The translations under genes and the position numbers were made by a program. From Arthrobacter sp. SPG23 (GTDB lineage Bacteria > Actinomycetota > Actinomycetes > Actinomycetales > Micrococcaceae), in NCBI RefSeq assembly GCF_000876655.1, contig NZ_JYCN01000018.1:62027-126026 (forward strand): DNA of 64,000 nucleotides, written 5' to 3'. A model generated the notes under the pieces. That model worked only from the letters and a program-made list of their open reading frames with translations, was not told the DNA's origin and ran no database searches. Shown here in pieces: positions 19,216-28,025 of this stretch. The first letter of the stretch is position 1. Every line of letters begins with the position of its first letter.

Positions 19216-19611
19216 ATGTCATTTGGACAACGCAATTTCGACCGCCAGAAGCCGGAAATTGACTTCCCCGAAGGTGATGTACCCACCGAGCTGGTCATCA
19301 CGGACCTCATCGAGGGCGAAGGAGCCGAAGCCAAGCCGGGCGACACCGTCTCCACCCACTACGTCGGAGTCGCCTGGTCCACCGGCGAAGAATTTGACGC
19401 TTCCTGGGGCCGGGGCGCTCCGCTGGACTTCCGCGTCGGCGTCGGCCAGGTCATCCAGGGCTGGGACCAGGGCCTGCTGGGAATGAAGGTCGGCGGACGC
19501 CGCCGCCTTGAGATCCCCTCCGAACTCGCTTACGGTTCCCGCGGTGCCGGCGGAGCGATCGCCCCCAACGAAGCACTGATCTTCGTTGTGGACCTGGTCG
19601 GAGTCCGCTAA
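19216..19611 (+). CDS. FKBP-type peptidyl-prolyl cis-trans isomerase
   Basis: A 131-residue single-domain FKBP without signal peptide, therefore cytoplasmic. The first 25 residues are a short extension, then the domain: VSTHYVGVAWSTGEEFDASWGRG, VGQVIQGWDQGLLGMKVGGRRRLEIPSELAYGSRG and EALIFVVDLVGV, with the Tyr, Phe, Trp and Ile residues that line the FK506/proline pocket. Catalyses Xaa-Pro isomerisation. ATG 19216 has AAAAAGGAG 5 nt upstream. Cotranscription with the preceding lipoprotein gene is likely, giving one secreted and one cytosolic isomerase from one mRNA. Confidence 0.93.
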   Translation: MSFGQRNFDRQKPEIDFPEGDVPTELVITDLIEGEGAEAKPGDTVSTHYVGVAWSTGEEFDASWGRGAPLDFRVGVGQVIQGWDQGLLGMKVGGRRRLEIPSELAYGSRGAGGAIAPNEALIFVVDLVGVR

Positions 19612-19720
19612 GCGGATCCCTGCCCGTCGCCGGCCGGACAGCTGTGGGGAGCGCGGTAACAATCGGAAGGAAATTTCCGTTTGTTGCCGCGCTTCCGGCG
19701 TTAAGCCGCGGCGGCTTTAG

Positions 19721-19726
19721 TAACGT
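19721..19726 (+). promoter_or_regulatory. -10 box for pafBC, leaderless start
   Basis: TAACGT lies 7 nt before GTG 19734. The overlapping TAGCCA is too close to the start to serve. Confidence 0.45.
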
Positions 19727-19733
19727 AGCCAAG

Positions 19734-21725
19734 GTGTCCGCCCTACGTACAGAACGCCTCCTTAACCTGCTCATCGCGCTGCTCAACACCCGCTACGGCC
19801 TGCGGCGCAGCGAGCTGCGCGAAAAGGTCTACCACGACACCACCAGCACCGAGGTGGCCTTCGGCCGCATGTTCGAGCGAGACAAAAGCGACCTCCGCCA
19901 GTTCGGCTTCGACGTCGAAGCGGTCATGGACCACGGCTGGAGTTCCGACGATCCTGCCACGACGCGCTACCGGATCGGCAAGGAGTCCAACCGGCTCCCT
20001 GACGTCAACCTCAGCTCCGCCGAATGCACCGTGCTCATCCTGGCGGCGCAGCTGTGGGAGCAGGCCGCCCTCGGCTCGGCAGCGCAGAACGCCATGCGCA
20101 AGCTGCAGGCGGCCGGCGGGCTCACTGAAGCAGAGCTGCCGGCAGGCGTCCAGCCCCGGATCAAGCCTGCCGGCCAAGCCTTCGAGGACCTCGTGACGGC
20201 AATGCACGCACAGCATCCAGTGACCTTCAAGTACCTGGCGGGCAGCACCGGCCGAGAGGAACTCAGGACAGTTGAGCCTTGGGGCCTGGGGAGCCGTTTC
20301 GGGCAGTGGTACCTGGTGGGCTTCGACCGGGGCCGTGGCGCGAAGCGCTTCTTCCGCCTGTCCCGCTTCACCTCCGCCGTGGCTGTGCAGGAAAAGGAAC
20401 ACTATTCCCCGCCGCAAGGCTTCAACGTCCGGAAGGAGCTGGACTCCCTTCCCGAGCTGCCGGTGCAGTCTGCCATCGTGGACGTGGCGCCGGCCAAGGT
20501 GCTCGGCCTGCGGAAGCGCGCCACCGACGCCCCTGCCGCCGGCCCGCCCGTCAACATGCCCGACGCCGGCTGGGACCGGCTCAGCCTCCCTTTTCGGGAC
20601 GCTGAGGTGCTCGGTGAAGAACTCGCATCCTACGGGCCGAATGTCGTGGTGGTCGCACCGGCAGAACTTGTCACCGCTGTCCGGAGGAGGCTGACGGCCG
20701 CTGCCGACTTCGCGGCGTCTCCGGCTCCGGCCATCGTCTTTCCGGATACCGTTCCCGCGAAGCGCCCGCGCAAGCGGACGTCCGAGGACCAGCTCAAGCG
20801 CATGCTTCAGCTCGTGCCGTTCCTGGTCCACAACCAGGGCCTGCATATCAGCGAGGTTGCGTCCAGTTTCGGAGTTACCCGGAAAGAGCTGGAGGACGAC
20901 CTGCGGATCCTGATCTGCTCCGGCCTTCCCGAGGGATACCCGGATGATCTCCTGGACATCCAGTGGGAGGATGACCACGTCTTCATCACGCAGGACCTTG
21001 ACCTCAATCGTCCGGTCCGCTTTACCGTGGACGAGGCATGCGCCCTGCTGACCGGCCTGGAGACCCTCAACGGCCTGCCTGAGCTCGCCGAGGGTAGTGC
21101 GCTGGAGTCTGTCACGGTGAAACTGATGGCGGCAGCGGGGGAGGAGGGCCTGAAGGCGGCGTCCATCGCCGGCCCCGAAGTGGGTCCGGCGAATTCCGCG
21201 CATCTTGCGACCATCCGCCAGGCCATTGCGGACGGCCTGCAACTGCACCTCACGTACTTTTCCGCGCAGCGCGACTCCATGTCCGAACGGGACGTCGACC
21301 CCCTGCGGCTCTACTCGCTGGACAACACCTGGTACTTCGAGGCGTACTGCCACAGCGCACGCGGACTGCGCAATTTCCGGCTGGACCGCATCGAGGCCCT
21401 GGCGCCGAACGGACGGAGGGTCACCGACGCGGCAAAACCCGCCGACGGTTTTCCGGTGAAGCTATTCACCCCGAACGACGACGACGCTTTGGTGATCGTC
21501 GAACTGGCGCCCCAGGGAATCGGACTCGCGGACGACTACTACGCCGAACGGACGGCGCCGCTCCCGGGCGGCGGGCTCATAGCGGAAATCAGGTTCGGCA
21601 ACACCGCGTGGCTGCCCATGTTCGTTGCCCAGCACGGCGGCACCGTCCGCATTTTGGCACCGACGAGCCTGGCCGACGCAGCCCGGGGTTGGATCGAGGC
21701 AGCCCTGGCCCGTTACGGCGACTAG
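19734..21725 (+). CDS. pafBC: PafBC, fused WYL-domain DNA-damage activator
   Basis: A 663-residue fusion of PafB (about residues 1-330) and PafC (about 345-663). Each half has a winged helix (RTERLLNLLIALLNTRYGLRRSELREKV; LKRMLQLVPFLVHNQGLHISEVASSFGV), a WYL domain (GQWYLVGFDRGR in the first, NTWYFEAYCHSARGLRNFRLDRI-type in the second, where Leu is Phe) and a WCX-type C-terminal extension. In mycobacteria PafB and PafC are separate and jointly activate LexA-independent DNA-repair genes; the fused form is known from Arthrobacter aurescens, where its structure was solved. GTG 19734 is used because the first helix then begins at residue 3. Levels are set in part by the proteasome in mycobacteria. 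Confidence 0.93.
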   Translation: MSALRTERLLNLLIALLNTRYGLRRSELREKVYHDTTSTEVAFGRMFERDKSDLRQFGFDVEAVMDHGWSSDDPATTRYRIGKESNRLPDVNLSSAECTVLILAAQLWEQAALGSAAQNAMRKLQAAGGLTEAELPAGVQPRIKPAGQAFEDLVTAMHAQHPVTFKYLAGSTGREELRTVEPWGLGSRFGQWYLVGFDRGRGAKRFFRLSRFTSAVAVQEKEHYSPPQGFNVRKELDSLPELPVQSAIVDVAPAKVLGLRKRATDAPAAGPPVNMPDAGWDRLSLPFRDAEVLGEELASYGPNVVVVAPAELVTAVRRRLTAAADFAASPAPAIVFPDTVPAKRPRKRTSEDQLKRMLQLVPFLVHNQGLHISEVASSFGVTRKELEDDLRILICSGLPEGYPDDLLDIQWEDDHVFITQDLDLNRPVRFTVDEACALLTGLETLNGLPELAEGSALESVTVKLMAAAGEEGLKAASIAGPEVGPANSAHLATIRQAIADGLQLHLTYFSAQRDSMSERDVDPLRLYSLDNTWYFEAYCHSARGLRNFRLDRIEALAPNGRRVTDAAKPADGFPVKLFTPNDDDALVIVELAPQGIGLADDYYAERTAPLPGGGLIAEIRFGNTAWLPMFVAQHGGTVRILAPTSLADAARGWIEAALARYGD

Positions 21726-21728
21726 ACT
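21723..21728 (+). promoter_or_regulatory. -10 box for the gene at 21736, leaderless start
   Basis: TAGACT overlaps the pafBC stop and ends 7 nt before ATG 21736. Confidence 0.45.
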
Positions 21729-21735
21729 ACTCAGC

Positions 21736-22101
21736 ATGCCTTGGTGGTCTTGGATCCTGATCTGGATAGCGCTCGTAGCCGTTTCCCTGCTCTTCTATGT
21801 GCTCCTGGGCATCAGGCTGTTCAGGCAGTTCATGGCCACGGTCAAGGACCTGGGCGCCGCCGGAGAGCGGTTCGGGGCCCCTCTGGCCAGCCTCACGGAC
21901 GCGGACCCGCAGGGGGAGCCGGCGCCGGGCGGGGAGCCACGTGCGCAGCCCGGTTCAGCAGTTTTTGCCTCGCCGATGCAGATGAGACATGATTACCTCA
22001 CGTCCAAATCCTCCCGCAGGGAAGCGCGCCGCCAGCGGCGCGTTCAGCGCAAAGCGGACCGTGGCCAGCCCCAGGCGCTGCGCGACATCGAATTCGGTTA
22101 G
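21736..22101 (+). CDS. Small single-pass membrane protein of unknown function
   Basis: A 121-residue protein: short N-terminus with four Trp ([10 protein letters not shown]), one membrane helix at residues 4-27, a helical juxtamembrane part ([19 protein letters not shown]), an Ala/Pro/Gly linker, and a strongly basic C-terminal tail ([19 protein letters not shown]). The basic tail should face the cytoplasm. I do not recognise a named family, but it keeps a fixed place between pafC and tatA in Micrococcales as far as I recall, so a role with Tat export is possible and unproven. ATG 21736 is preferred over the upstream Met, which would start inside pafBC. Confidence 0.75.
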   Translation: MPWWSWILIWIALVAVSLLFYVLLGIRLFRQFMATVKDLGAAGERFGAPLASLTDADPQGEPAPGGEPRAQPGSAVFASPMQMRHDYLTSKSSRREARRQRRVQRKADRGQPQALRDIEFG

Positions 22102-22133
22102 ACGTAGGATGTATTTCGAGGAAAGGACTTCCA

Positions 22134-22418
22134 GTGGGACGACTCTTTGATGGCCCTTGGCCCATCGTCATTATTATCATCGTGGCTCTGTTGCTGTTTG
22201 CCGCGCCCAAGCTTCCGGCCATGGCCCGCAGCCTCGGCCAGTCAATGCGCATCATCAAATCCGAGGTCAAGGAAATGAAGAACGACGGCAAGCCCGAGGC
22301 CAAGGAGGGCACGGATCCGGTCGAAGGCAAGATCGTCAACCACCCGCAGTCCCGGCCGCACAACGGTGACTCCGGCAGCGCAGACGGCACCGACGTTCCG
22401 CCGTCGAACCGCGTTTGA
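22134..22418 (+). CDS. tatA: Sec-independent translocase subunit TatA
   Basis: A 94-residue TatA. N-terminal membrane helix ([23 protein letters not shown], with the hinge Pro-Lys-Leu-Pro), then the amphipathic helix ([16 protein letters not shown]) and a charged, disordered tail. TatA oligomers form the pore or membrane-thinning element through which folded proteins cross once TatC has bound the twin-arginine signal. The usual Phe-Gly hinge is Phe-Ala here, a common actinobacterial variant. GTG 22134 has AAAGGA upstream. tatC follows 6 nt after the stop; no tatB is in the window, and a distant one is expected in actinobacteria. Confidence 0.95.
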   Translation: MGRLFDGPWPIVIIIIVALLLFAAPKLPAMARSLGQSMRIIKSEVKEMKNDGKPEAKEGTDPVEGKIVNHPQSRPHNGDSGSADGTDVPPSNRV

Positions 22419-22424
22419 CCTGAA

Positions 22425-23261
22425 GTGGCACTGACGAAGGGCCGCAAATCCAACCCTGAGGGTCGGATGGCCCTGATGGATCACCTTAAGGAGCTCAAGA
22501 ACCGGCTCATTAAGTCGGCGATTGGCCTGGTCATTGGCGGCATTGGCGGCTGGATCCTCTACGACCCGGTATTGAGCGCCCTCAAGGAACCGGTTGATCG
22601 GATTGCCGAGAACACCGGCGGCACTTCTTCGGTGAATTTCTCGAGCATTGCGTCGCCGTTCGACTTCAAGCTGCAGCTCTCGCTGCTGATCGGCGCCGTC
22701 ATCTCCAGCCCCATCTGGATCTACCAGCTGTGGGCTTTCATCACGCCCGGCCTCACCAAGAAGGAACGGCACTATACGCTCGGCTACATGGCCGCCGCCG
22801 TGCCGCTGTTCCTCGCGGGTGTGTGGGTTGGCTGGATGGTGACCCCACAGGTAGTGCGGGCACTGACGCAGTTCACCCCTGCCGGGTTCTCCAACCTGAT
22901 CGATGCCCGCGACTACGTCGATTTCGTCACCCGCATGGTTTTGTTCCTTGGCCTCGCTTTCCTGGTGCCCGTGGTTCTGGTGGGAATCAACATGGCCGGC
23001 ATCATCAGGGGTGAAACCATCCTGAAGGCCTGGCGCATCACGGTGTTCCTCGTCTTTGTGCTTGCCGCTGTGGCTGCCCCGGGCGCGGATGCCCTGTCCA
23101 TGTTCCTGCTGGCCGGACCGCTGCTTGCACTGTTTTTCGCCGCTATCGGACTCTGTATCTTCAATGACCGGCGCCGGGACCGGAAGGCCGCGAAAATCGC
23201 CGCCGAAACTGAAGCGACGGCCGACGTCGCAACGCCCGGCACCGAACTGGGGAAACTGTAG
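22425..23261 (+). CDS. tatC: Sec-independent translocase subunit TatC
   Basis: A 278-residue polytopic receptor for twin-arginine signal peptides. The N-terminal MALMDHLKELKNRL is the cytosolic signal-binding segment (HLxELRxR type), followed by six membrane helices, with SSPIWIYQLWAFITPGLTKKER in the first cytosolic/periplasmic region and PGADALSMFLLAGPLLALFF in the last pair. The C-terminal tail is longer and more charged than in E. coli, a usual feature in actinobacteria. GTG 22425 lies 6 nt after tatA, so both are one translational unit. The helicase gene downstream has its own -10. Confidence 0.95.
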   Translation: MALTKGRKSNPEGRMALMDHLKELKNRLIKSAIGLVIGGIGGWILYDPVLSALKEPVDRIAENTGGTSSVNFSSIASPFDFKLQLSLLIGAVISSPIWIYQLWAFITPGLTKKERHYTLGYMAAAVPLFLAGVWVGWMVTPQVVRALTQFTPAGFSNLIDARDYVDFVTRMVLFLGLAFLVPVVLVGINMAGIIRGETILKAWRITVFLVFVLAAVAAPGADALSMFLLAGPLLALFFAAIGLCIFNDRRRDRKAAKIAAETEATADVATPGTELGKL

Positions 23262-23273
23262 TCCCACGCCCAC

Positions 23274-23279
23274 TAGGCT
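23274..23279 (+). promoter_or_regulatory. -10 box for helY, leaderless start
   Basis: TAGGCT in the 24-nt gap after tatC, ending 6 nt before ATG 23286. Confidence 0.5.
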
Positions 23280-23285
23280 GGAAGT

Positions 23286-26180
23286 ATGTCCTCCACAACC
23301 GGGCCACAGTCGCCGTCCGAACTCTATCGGGCCAGTGCCGAACGGACCGCAGAAGCTAAAACGTACCTCGGCGCATTCGTGCGGTCGCTGGATTTCGAAC
23401 TCGACGATTTCCAACGCCAGGCATGCCAGTCCCTGCAGCAGGGGAGGGGTGTCCTGGTTGCGGCCCCTACCGGCGCCGGCAAGACCATTGTTGGGGAGTT
23501 CGCCATCTATCTGGCACTCCAGCGGGGACTGAAAGCCTTCTACACCACCCCGATCAAGGCGCTCAGCAACCAGAAGTACTCCGAGTTGGCAGATAAGTAC
23601 GGCCCGGAAAACGTCGGACTCCTCACCGGGGATACCAGCATCAACGGCGACGCCCCGGTAGTCGTGATGACAACCGAGGTGCTGCGGAACATGCTCTACG
23701 CGGATTCGGACACCCTGGATGACCTCGGCTTCGTGGTCATGGACGAGGTCCACTACCTCGCGGACCGGTTCCGCGGCGCCGTCTGGGAAGAAGTCATCAT
23801 CCACCTTCCCAGCGAGGTCCAAGTGGCATCGCTGAGCGCCACTGTCTCGAACGCCGAGGAATTCGGTGCGTGGCTGGACACTGTCCGCGGGCACACCGAC
23901 GTCATCGTTTCCGAGCACCGGCCGGTACCGCTGTGGCAGCACGTCATGGTGGGGCGCGAAATCGTGGATCTGTTTGCCGGAGAAACGACGTTTGACGAGA
24001 TCGCCCCCGAAGGCGAAGCGGATCCCGCCGCGACGGCAATGACGGCGAACGCTGCCCTTGAACGGGGCTTCGAAGTGAACCCCGACCTGCTGGCGATGGC
24101 GCGCACCGAGAGCCAGATGAATTCACGGGCCCGATTCGGCCATGGCGGACGAAACCAGCGCCGCCAGCAAAGCCAGCGGGGGGATAGCCGCCACGGCCAG
24201 GGCGGCCAGCAGAGCCCTGTCAGAAAGGCCAGCCGCCCGCAGGTAATTGCCAGCCTGGACCGCCAGGACCTGCTGCCCTCCATCACCTTCATCTTTTCCC
24301 GCGCCGGCTGCGACGCCGCTGTGGCCCAGTGCGTCTCAGCCGGTCTATGGCTGACCACTGAGCGTGAACAACAGGTCATCGCCCGCCGCGTTGACGAAGC
24401 CGCGCAGGACATTCCGTCGGACGATCTTGACGTACTTGGCTTCTGGAGCTGGCGGGACGGCCTCCTGCGCGGGCTGGCAGCCCACCACGCGGGGATGCTC
24501 CCCACCTTCAAGGAGGTCGTGGAGAAGCTGTTCGTCGAGGGCCTGGTGAAGGCGGTGTTCGCCACCGAAACCCTCGCGCTGGGCGTCAATATGCCGGCAC
24601 GGTCCGTGGTGCTCGAAAAGCTGGACAAGTTCAACGGTGAAGCACACGTTGGGATCACCGCCGGCGAATACACCCAGCTGACGGGCCGCGCCGGCCGCCG
24701 CGGCATAGACGTGGAAGGCCACGCCGTGGTGCTGTGGCAGCCCGGGACCGACCCGACTGCGGTGGCAGGCCTGGCATCGCGCCGCACCTACCCGCTGAAC
24801 TCCAGCTTCCGTCCCACGTACAACATGAGTATCAACCTCCTGGCGCAGTTCGGCAGGCCGCGCGCCCGCGAAATCCTGGAGTCCTCTTTTGCCCAGTTCC
24901 AGGCGGACCGATCAGTGGTGGGCCTGGCCAGGCAGGTCCGGAGCAGGGAGGAATCCCTGGCCGGCTTTCAGAAGTCAATGACCTGCCATCTGGGCGATTT
25001 CACCGAATACTCACGGCTGCGGCGGGAGCTGTCGGACGCGGAAAATGTCGCATCGCGCAGCACCTCCAAGGCCCGCAAGTCCATCGCCGAGGACTCGTTG
25101 AGCAGGTTGCTGCCCGGCGATGTGGTGGATGTGCCAACGGGGAGGGCTCCCGGATTGGCTGTTGTGCTCGGCTCCGACCACAACTCCCGTGAACCGCGGC
25201 CTGCAGTGTTGACGCTGGACAACCAGCTTCGGAGGATAGGCGTCCAGGACCTGGAGGGGCCCATCACGCCGGTCACCCGGGTCCGGATACCTAAGTCGTT
25301 CAACGCAAAGGTGCCCAAGTCGCGCAAGGACCTCGCGTCGTCGGTCCGCAACGCAATCCGGGAAAACCGTCCCCCGGCTCCCGGGAACGCCCGCAATGCT
25401 GATTTCGGCAGGGCAGCGGCCCTGCCGGATCTCGAGAAGCGGATCAGCGATCTGCGGCTGGCGTTGCGTTCCCATCCCTGCCACGGCTGCAGTGAACGCG
25501 AGGATCATACACGGTGGTCGGAACGCTGGTTGAAGCTTCGCCGCGAAACGGACGGACTGATCCGCGAAATCCAGGGCCGGACCAACACCATCGCCAAGAC
25601 CTTCGACCGGGTCTGCGACCTTCTTTCCAGCTACGGTTACCTCGAAACATCCGACTCCGGAAAGGTGACCATCAACGCGGACGGCCAAAAGCTTCGCCGC
25701 ATCTACGGCGAGAAGGACCTGCTTATTTCGCAGTCGCTGCGGCAAGGCGCATTCAGCGACCTCGATGCCACCGAAGTGGCTGCCCTCGCCAGCGTTTTGG
25801 TTTACCAGGCAAAACGGGAGGAACGCGGACTCCGGCCCAGGATGCCCAGCGTTTCGCTGGAGACGGCGGTGGACATCGTCGTCCGGGAATGGTCCGTGCT
25901 GGAAGACGCCGAGGAAGAGAACAAGCTTCCGTTGACCGGGGAGCCGGAACTGGGGCTCGTCTGGCCGATCTATAAGTGGGCCAAAGGCAGGCACCTCCAG
26001 GAAGTCCTTAACGGCACGGACCTTGCCGCGGGCGACTTTGTCCGGTGGGTCAAACAGGTCATCGACCTGCTCGATCAATTGGCAAAGATCCCCGGCCTGG
26101 ATCCGAGGCTTTCACGGCTCTGCTCGGAGGCCATCATCCTGGTGCGACGCGGTGTGGTCGCCTACTCCACCGTGGTGTGA
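23286..26180 (+). CDS. helY: DEAD/DEAH-box helicase of the HelY/Ski2-like family
   Basis: A 964-residue superfamily 2 helicase. Motif Q-like FELDDFQRQACQSL, motif I PTGAGKT near residue 62, Ia TTPIKALSNQKY, II DEVHYL (a DEVH variant), III SLSATVSN, IV region ITFIFSRAGCDAA, and VI QLTGRAGRRGID. A basic, low-complexity insert with many Gln and Arg at about residues 275-320 is not part of the helicase core. The C-terminal third carries a beta barrel and a helical DSHCT domain as in Mtr4/Ski2, with CHGCSERE as a possible Cys-bearing turn. Likely RNA helicase in RNA turnover, by family. Syntenic with Rv2092c next to tatC. Confidence 0.92.
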   Translation: MSSTTGPQSPSELYRASAERTAEAKTYLGAFVRSLDFELDDFQRQACQSLQQGRGVLVAAPTGAGKTIVGEFAIYLALQRGLKAFYTTPIKALSNQKYSELADKYGPENVGLLTGDTSINGDAPVVVMTTEVLRNMLYADSDTLDDLGFVVMDEVHYLADRFRGAVWEEVIIHLPSEVQVASLSATVSNAEEFGAWLDTVRGHTDVIVSEHRPVPLWQHVMVGREIVDLFAGETTFDEIAPEGEADPAATAMTANAALERGFEVNPDLLAMARTESQMNSRARFGHGGRNQRRQQSQRGDSRHGQGGQQSPVRKASRPQVIASLDRQDLLPSITFIFSRAGCDAAVAQCVSAGLWLTTEREQQVIARRVDEAAQDIPSDDLDVLGFWSWRDGLLRGLAAHHAGMLPTFKEVVEKLFVEGLVKAVFATETLALGVNMPARSVVLEKLDKFNGEAHVGITAGEYTQLTGRAGRRGIDVEGHAVVLWQPGTDPTAVAGLASRRTYPLNSSFRPTYNMSINLLAQFGRPRAREILESSFAQFQADRSVVGLARQVRSREESLAGFQKSMTCHLGDFTEYSRLRRELSDAENVASRSTSKARKSIAEDSLSRLLPGDVVDVPTGRAPGLAVVLGSDHNSREPRPAVLTLDNQLRRIGVQDLEGPITPVTRVRIPKSFNAKVPKSRKDLASSVRNAIRENRPPAPGNARNADFGRAAALPDLEKRISDLRLALRSHPCHGCSEREDHTRWSERWLKLRRETDGLIREIQGRTNTIAKTFDRVCDLLSSYGYLETSDSGKVTINADGQKLRRIYGEKDLLISQSLRQGAFSDLDATEVAALASVLVYQAKREERGLRPRMPSVSLETAVDIVVREWSVLEDAEEENKLPLTGEPELGLVWPIYKWAKGRHLQEVLNGTDLAAGDFVRWVKQVIDLLDQLAKIPGLDPRLSRLCSEAIILVRRGVVAYSTVV

Positions 26181-26243
26181 CGCCGCAGGCGCCGCCCCGC
26201 ACACTTCCACCCATTTCAAGGCTGCTTAGGAGCACCACACACC

Positions 26244-27920
26244 ATGACGGACGCACGGGCGGACCTGCCAGACGGAAAACGCAAGGTAACGCTGTACCGC
26301 AACGGTTCGGTCTACACCGCCGCCGACCCCTTTGCCACCGCCATTCTGGTGGACGGTGACACCGTGGCGTGGGTCGGTTCAGAGCAGGCGGCAACGTCGA
26401 TCGCGGATTCGTCCATGGACATCATCGACCTTCAGGGCGCACTGCTGGCCCCCGGCTTCGTCGATTCACATGTGCACCTGACGGAAACAGGCATTGCGCT
26501 GGACTCGCTGCAGCTGGGGAAGGTGCGTTCTGCGGCCGAAATGCTGGATGCCGTAGCTGCCTCCGTGGCGGCCAAGCCAGTCGACGCCGGCGCAACAGTG
26601 CTCGGCCATGGCTGGGACGAGAGCAGCTGGGCGGATCAGTCCCTGCCCAGCCGTGAGGAACTGGAGCGGGCAGCGGGCGGCCGTCGCGTGTATCTGTCGC
26701 GGGTGGACGCCCATTCCGCCCTGGTGTCGTCCTCGCTGGCCGAGTCAGCGGGACTGGCCGGCCTGGATGGCTTTTCGTCCGGCAGCCAGATAAAGGGCCG
26801 CGCCCACACGTCAGCCAGGCTTGCTGCCCGGCAATTGCCGGACGACGTACTGCAAAGCTTTCAGGCACGGGCCCTGGCCGAAGCCGCCGCCAACGGCTAC
26901 GTGGCCGTGGCCGAAATGGCAGCACCGCATATCGGCAGCGCTGCGGACCTGCGGATTGCAGCCGGGTGGAACAGCCCGGAGGGCTCGCGGAAGGCCGTGC
27001 CTGAAGTGCTCCCGTACTGGGGCCAGCTGGCCGGGTCCGAGGACGAGGCCCGCGGCATCCTCGAAAGCCTGGGGGCCGGTGTGCGCGGCCTCGCGGGGGA
27101 CCTGAACATTGACGGATCCCTGGGGTCCCGCACAGCCGCCCTGCGGGACGACTACAGCGATGCCCCGGGGGAGCGGGGCAACCTCTACCTGTCCGTGGAC
27201 GAAGCAGCAGCCCATCTGGCAGCGTGCTCGCTGCTGGGCATTCAAGCCGGGTTCCACGTCATTGGCGACGCCGGACTCGATGCGGCGTTGGACGCCCTGG
27301 ACCAGGCAGCAGCCGAAGTGGGGGAGCCACGGGTCAGGGCAGCCGGCCACCGGTTCGAACATGTGGAAATGGCCGATCCAGGGGCAATCAGCCGGCTCGC
27401 CAAGTACTCAGTGACCGTCAGCGTGCAGCCGGGATTCGACGCCATCTGGGGCGGACCGGGACGCCTCTACCACGAACGGCTGGGGCGCCGGGAGCGCGGT
27501 ATGAACGCCTTCGCATCCTTCTACGCGGCGGGCGTGCCCATCTGCTTCGGCAGCGACAGCCCGGTCACGCCGTTTAGCCCCTGGGCCAGTGTCCGCGCCT
27601 GCCTTGAGCACAGCAACCCGGACCAGCGCATCTCAGCCCGTGCGGCGTTCCTCGGCCATACAAGGGCCGGCTGGCGGGCAGCCAAGTACAGCAATCCAAT
27701 GGCCGGACAGCTGGTTCCGGGTGCGCCAGCCAGCTTTGCTGTCTGGGAAGTGGAGGAACTCATGGTCCAGGTTGCGGACGGCCGGGTGCAGTCGTGGAGT
27801 ACGGACCCCCGGGCACGCACACCATTGCTCCCCGCGCTGGACACCGGCGCCAGCCCGGTATGCCTGCAGACCGTCCGGGACGGGAAAGAGTTGTTCACAA
27901 ACGGCTCCCTGCAGTCATAG
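26244..27920 (+). CDS. Amidohydrolase family 3 (YtcJ-like) protein
   Basis: A 558-residue metal-dependent hydrolase. N-terminal beta sandwich (VTLYRNGSVYTAADPFATAILVDGD), metal site motif GFVDSHVHL near residue 72-80, GHGWDESSW, GLAGDLNIDGSLGSRTA (insertion typical of YtcJ-like enzymes), QAGFHVIGDAGLDAALDAL with a metal His, RFEHVEMADP and FGSDSPVTPFSPW with the catalytic Asp. The barrel and composite sandwich are complete. Related enzymes act on exocyclic amides or N-formyl groups; the substrate here is unknown. ATG 26244 lies 13 nt after TTAGGAG. The gene starts 63 nt after helY and could be transcribed with it. Confidence 0.88.
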   Translation: MTDARADLPDGKRKVTLYRNGSVYTAADPFATAILVDGDTVAWVGSEQAATSIADSSMDIIDLQGALLAPGFVDSHVHLTETGIALDSLQLGKVRSAAEMLDAVAASVAAKPVDAGATVLGHGWDESSWADQSLPSREELERAAGGRRVYLSRVDAHSALVSSSLAESAGLAGLDGFSSGSQIKGRAHTSARLAARQLPDDVLQSFQARALAEAAANGYVAVAEMAAPHIGSAADLRIAAGWNSPEGSRKAVPEVLPYWGQLAGSEDEARGILESLGAGVRGLAGDLNIDGSLGSRTAALRDDYSDAPGERGNLYLSVDEAAAHLAACSLLGIQAGFHVIGDAGLDAALDALDQAAAEVGEPRVRAAGHRFEHVEMADPGAISRLAKYSVTVSVQPGFDAIWGGPGRLYHERLGRRERGMNAFASFYAAGVPICFGSDSPVTPFSPWASVRACLEHSNPDQRISARAAFLGHTRAGWRAAKYSNPMAGQLVPGAPASFAVWEVEELMVQVADGRVQSWSTDPRARTPLLPALDTGASPVCLQTVRDGKELFTNGSLQS

Positions 27921-27991
27921 ACGGGAAAGCTACCGGCGCGCCGTATGCCACTGACCTGCGGTAACACCTAAAACCGCACGTCAAGCGCGGG

Positions 27992-28019
27992 TTGACACTC
28001 CGGGGCCTGTCCGTAGCAT
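27992..28019 (+). promoter_or_regulatory. Strong sigma-70-type promoter of the intergenic RNA
   Basis: Consensus -35 TTGACA (27992-27997), 16-nt spacer and -10 TAGCAT (28014-28019). It is the best -35/-10 pair in the window and is not next to a coding start: the nearest ORF begins 320 nt later. Expected transcription start near 28026. Confidence 0.7.
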
Positions 28020-28025
28020 TGAGTC

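Noticed and set aside
19743..21353. 536-residue open frame on the minus strand
   Set aside because: Antisense shadow of pafBC; composition is dominated by Arg, Gln and Val as in other shadows.
22242..23942. 566-residue open frame on the minus strand
   Set aside because: Antisense to tatA, tatC and the start of helY, with no recognisable domain.
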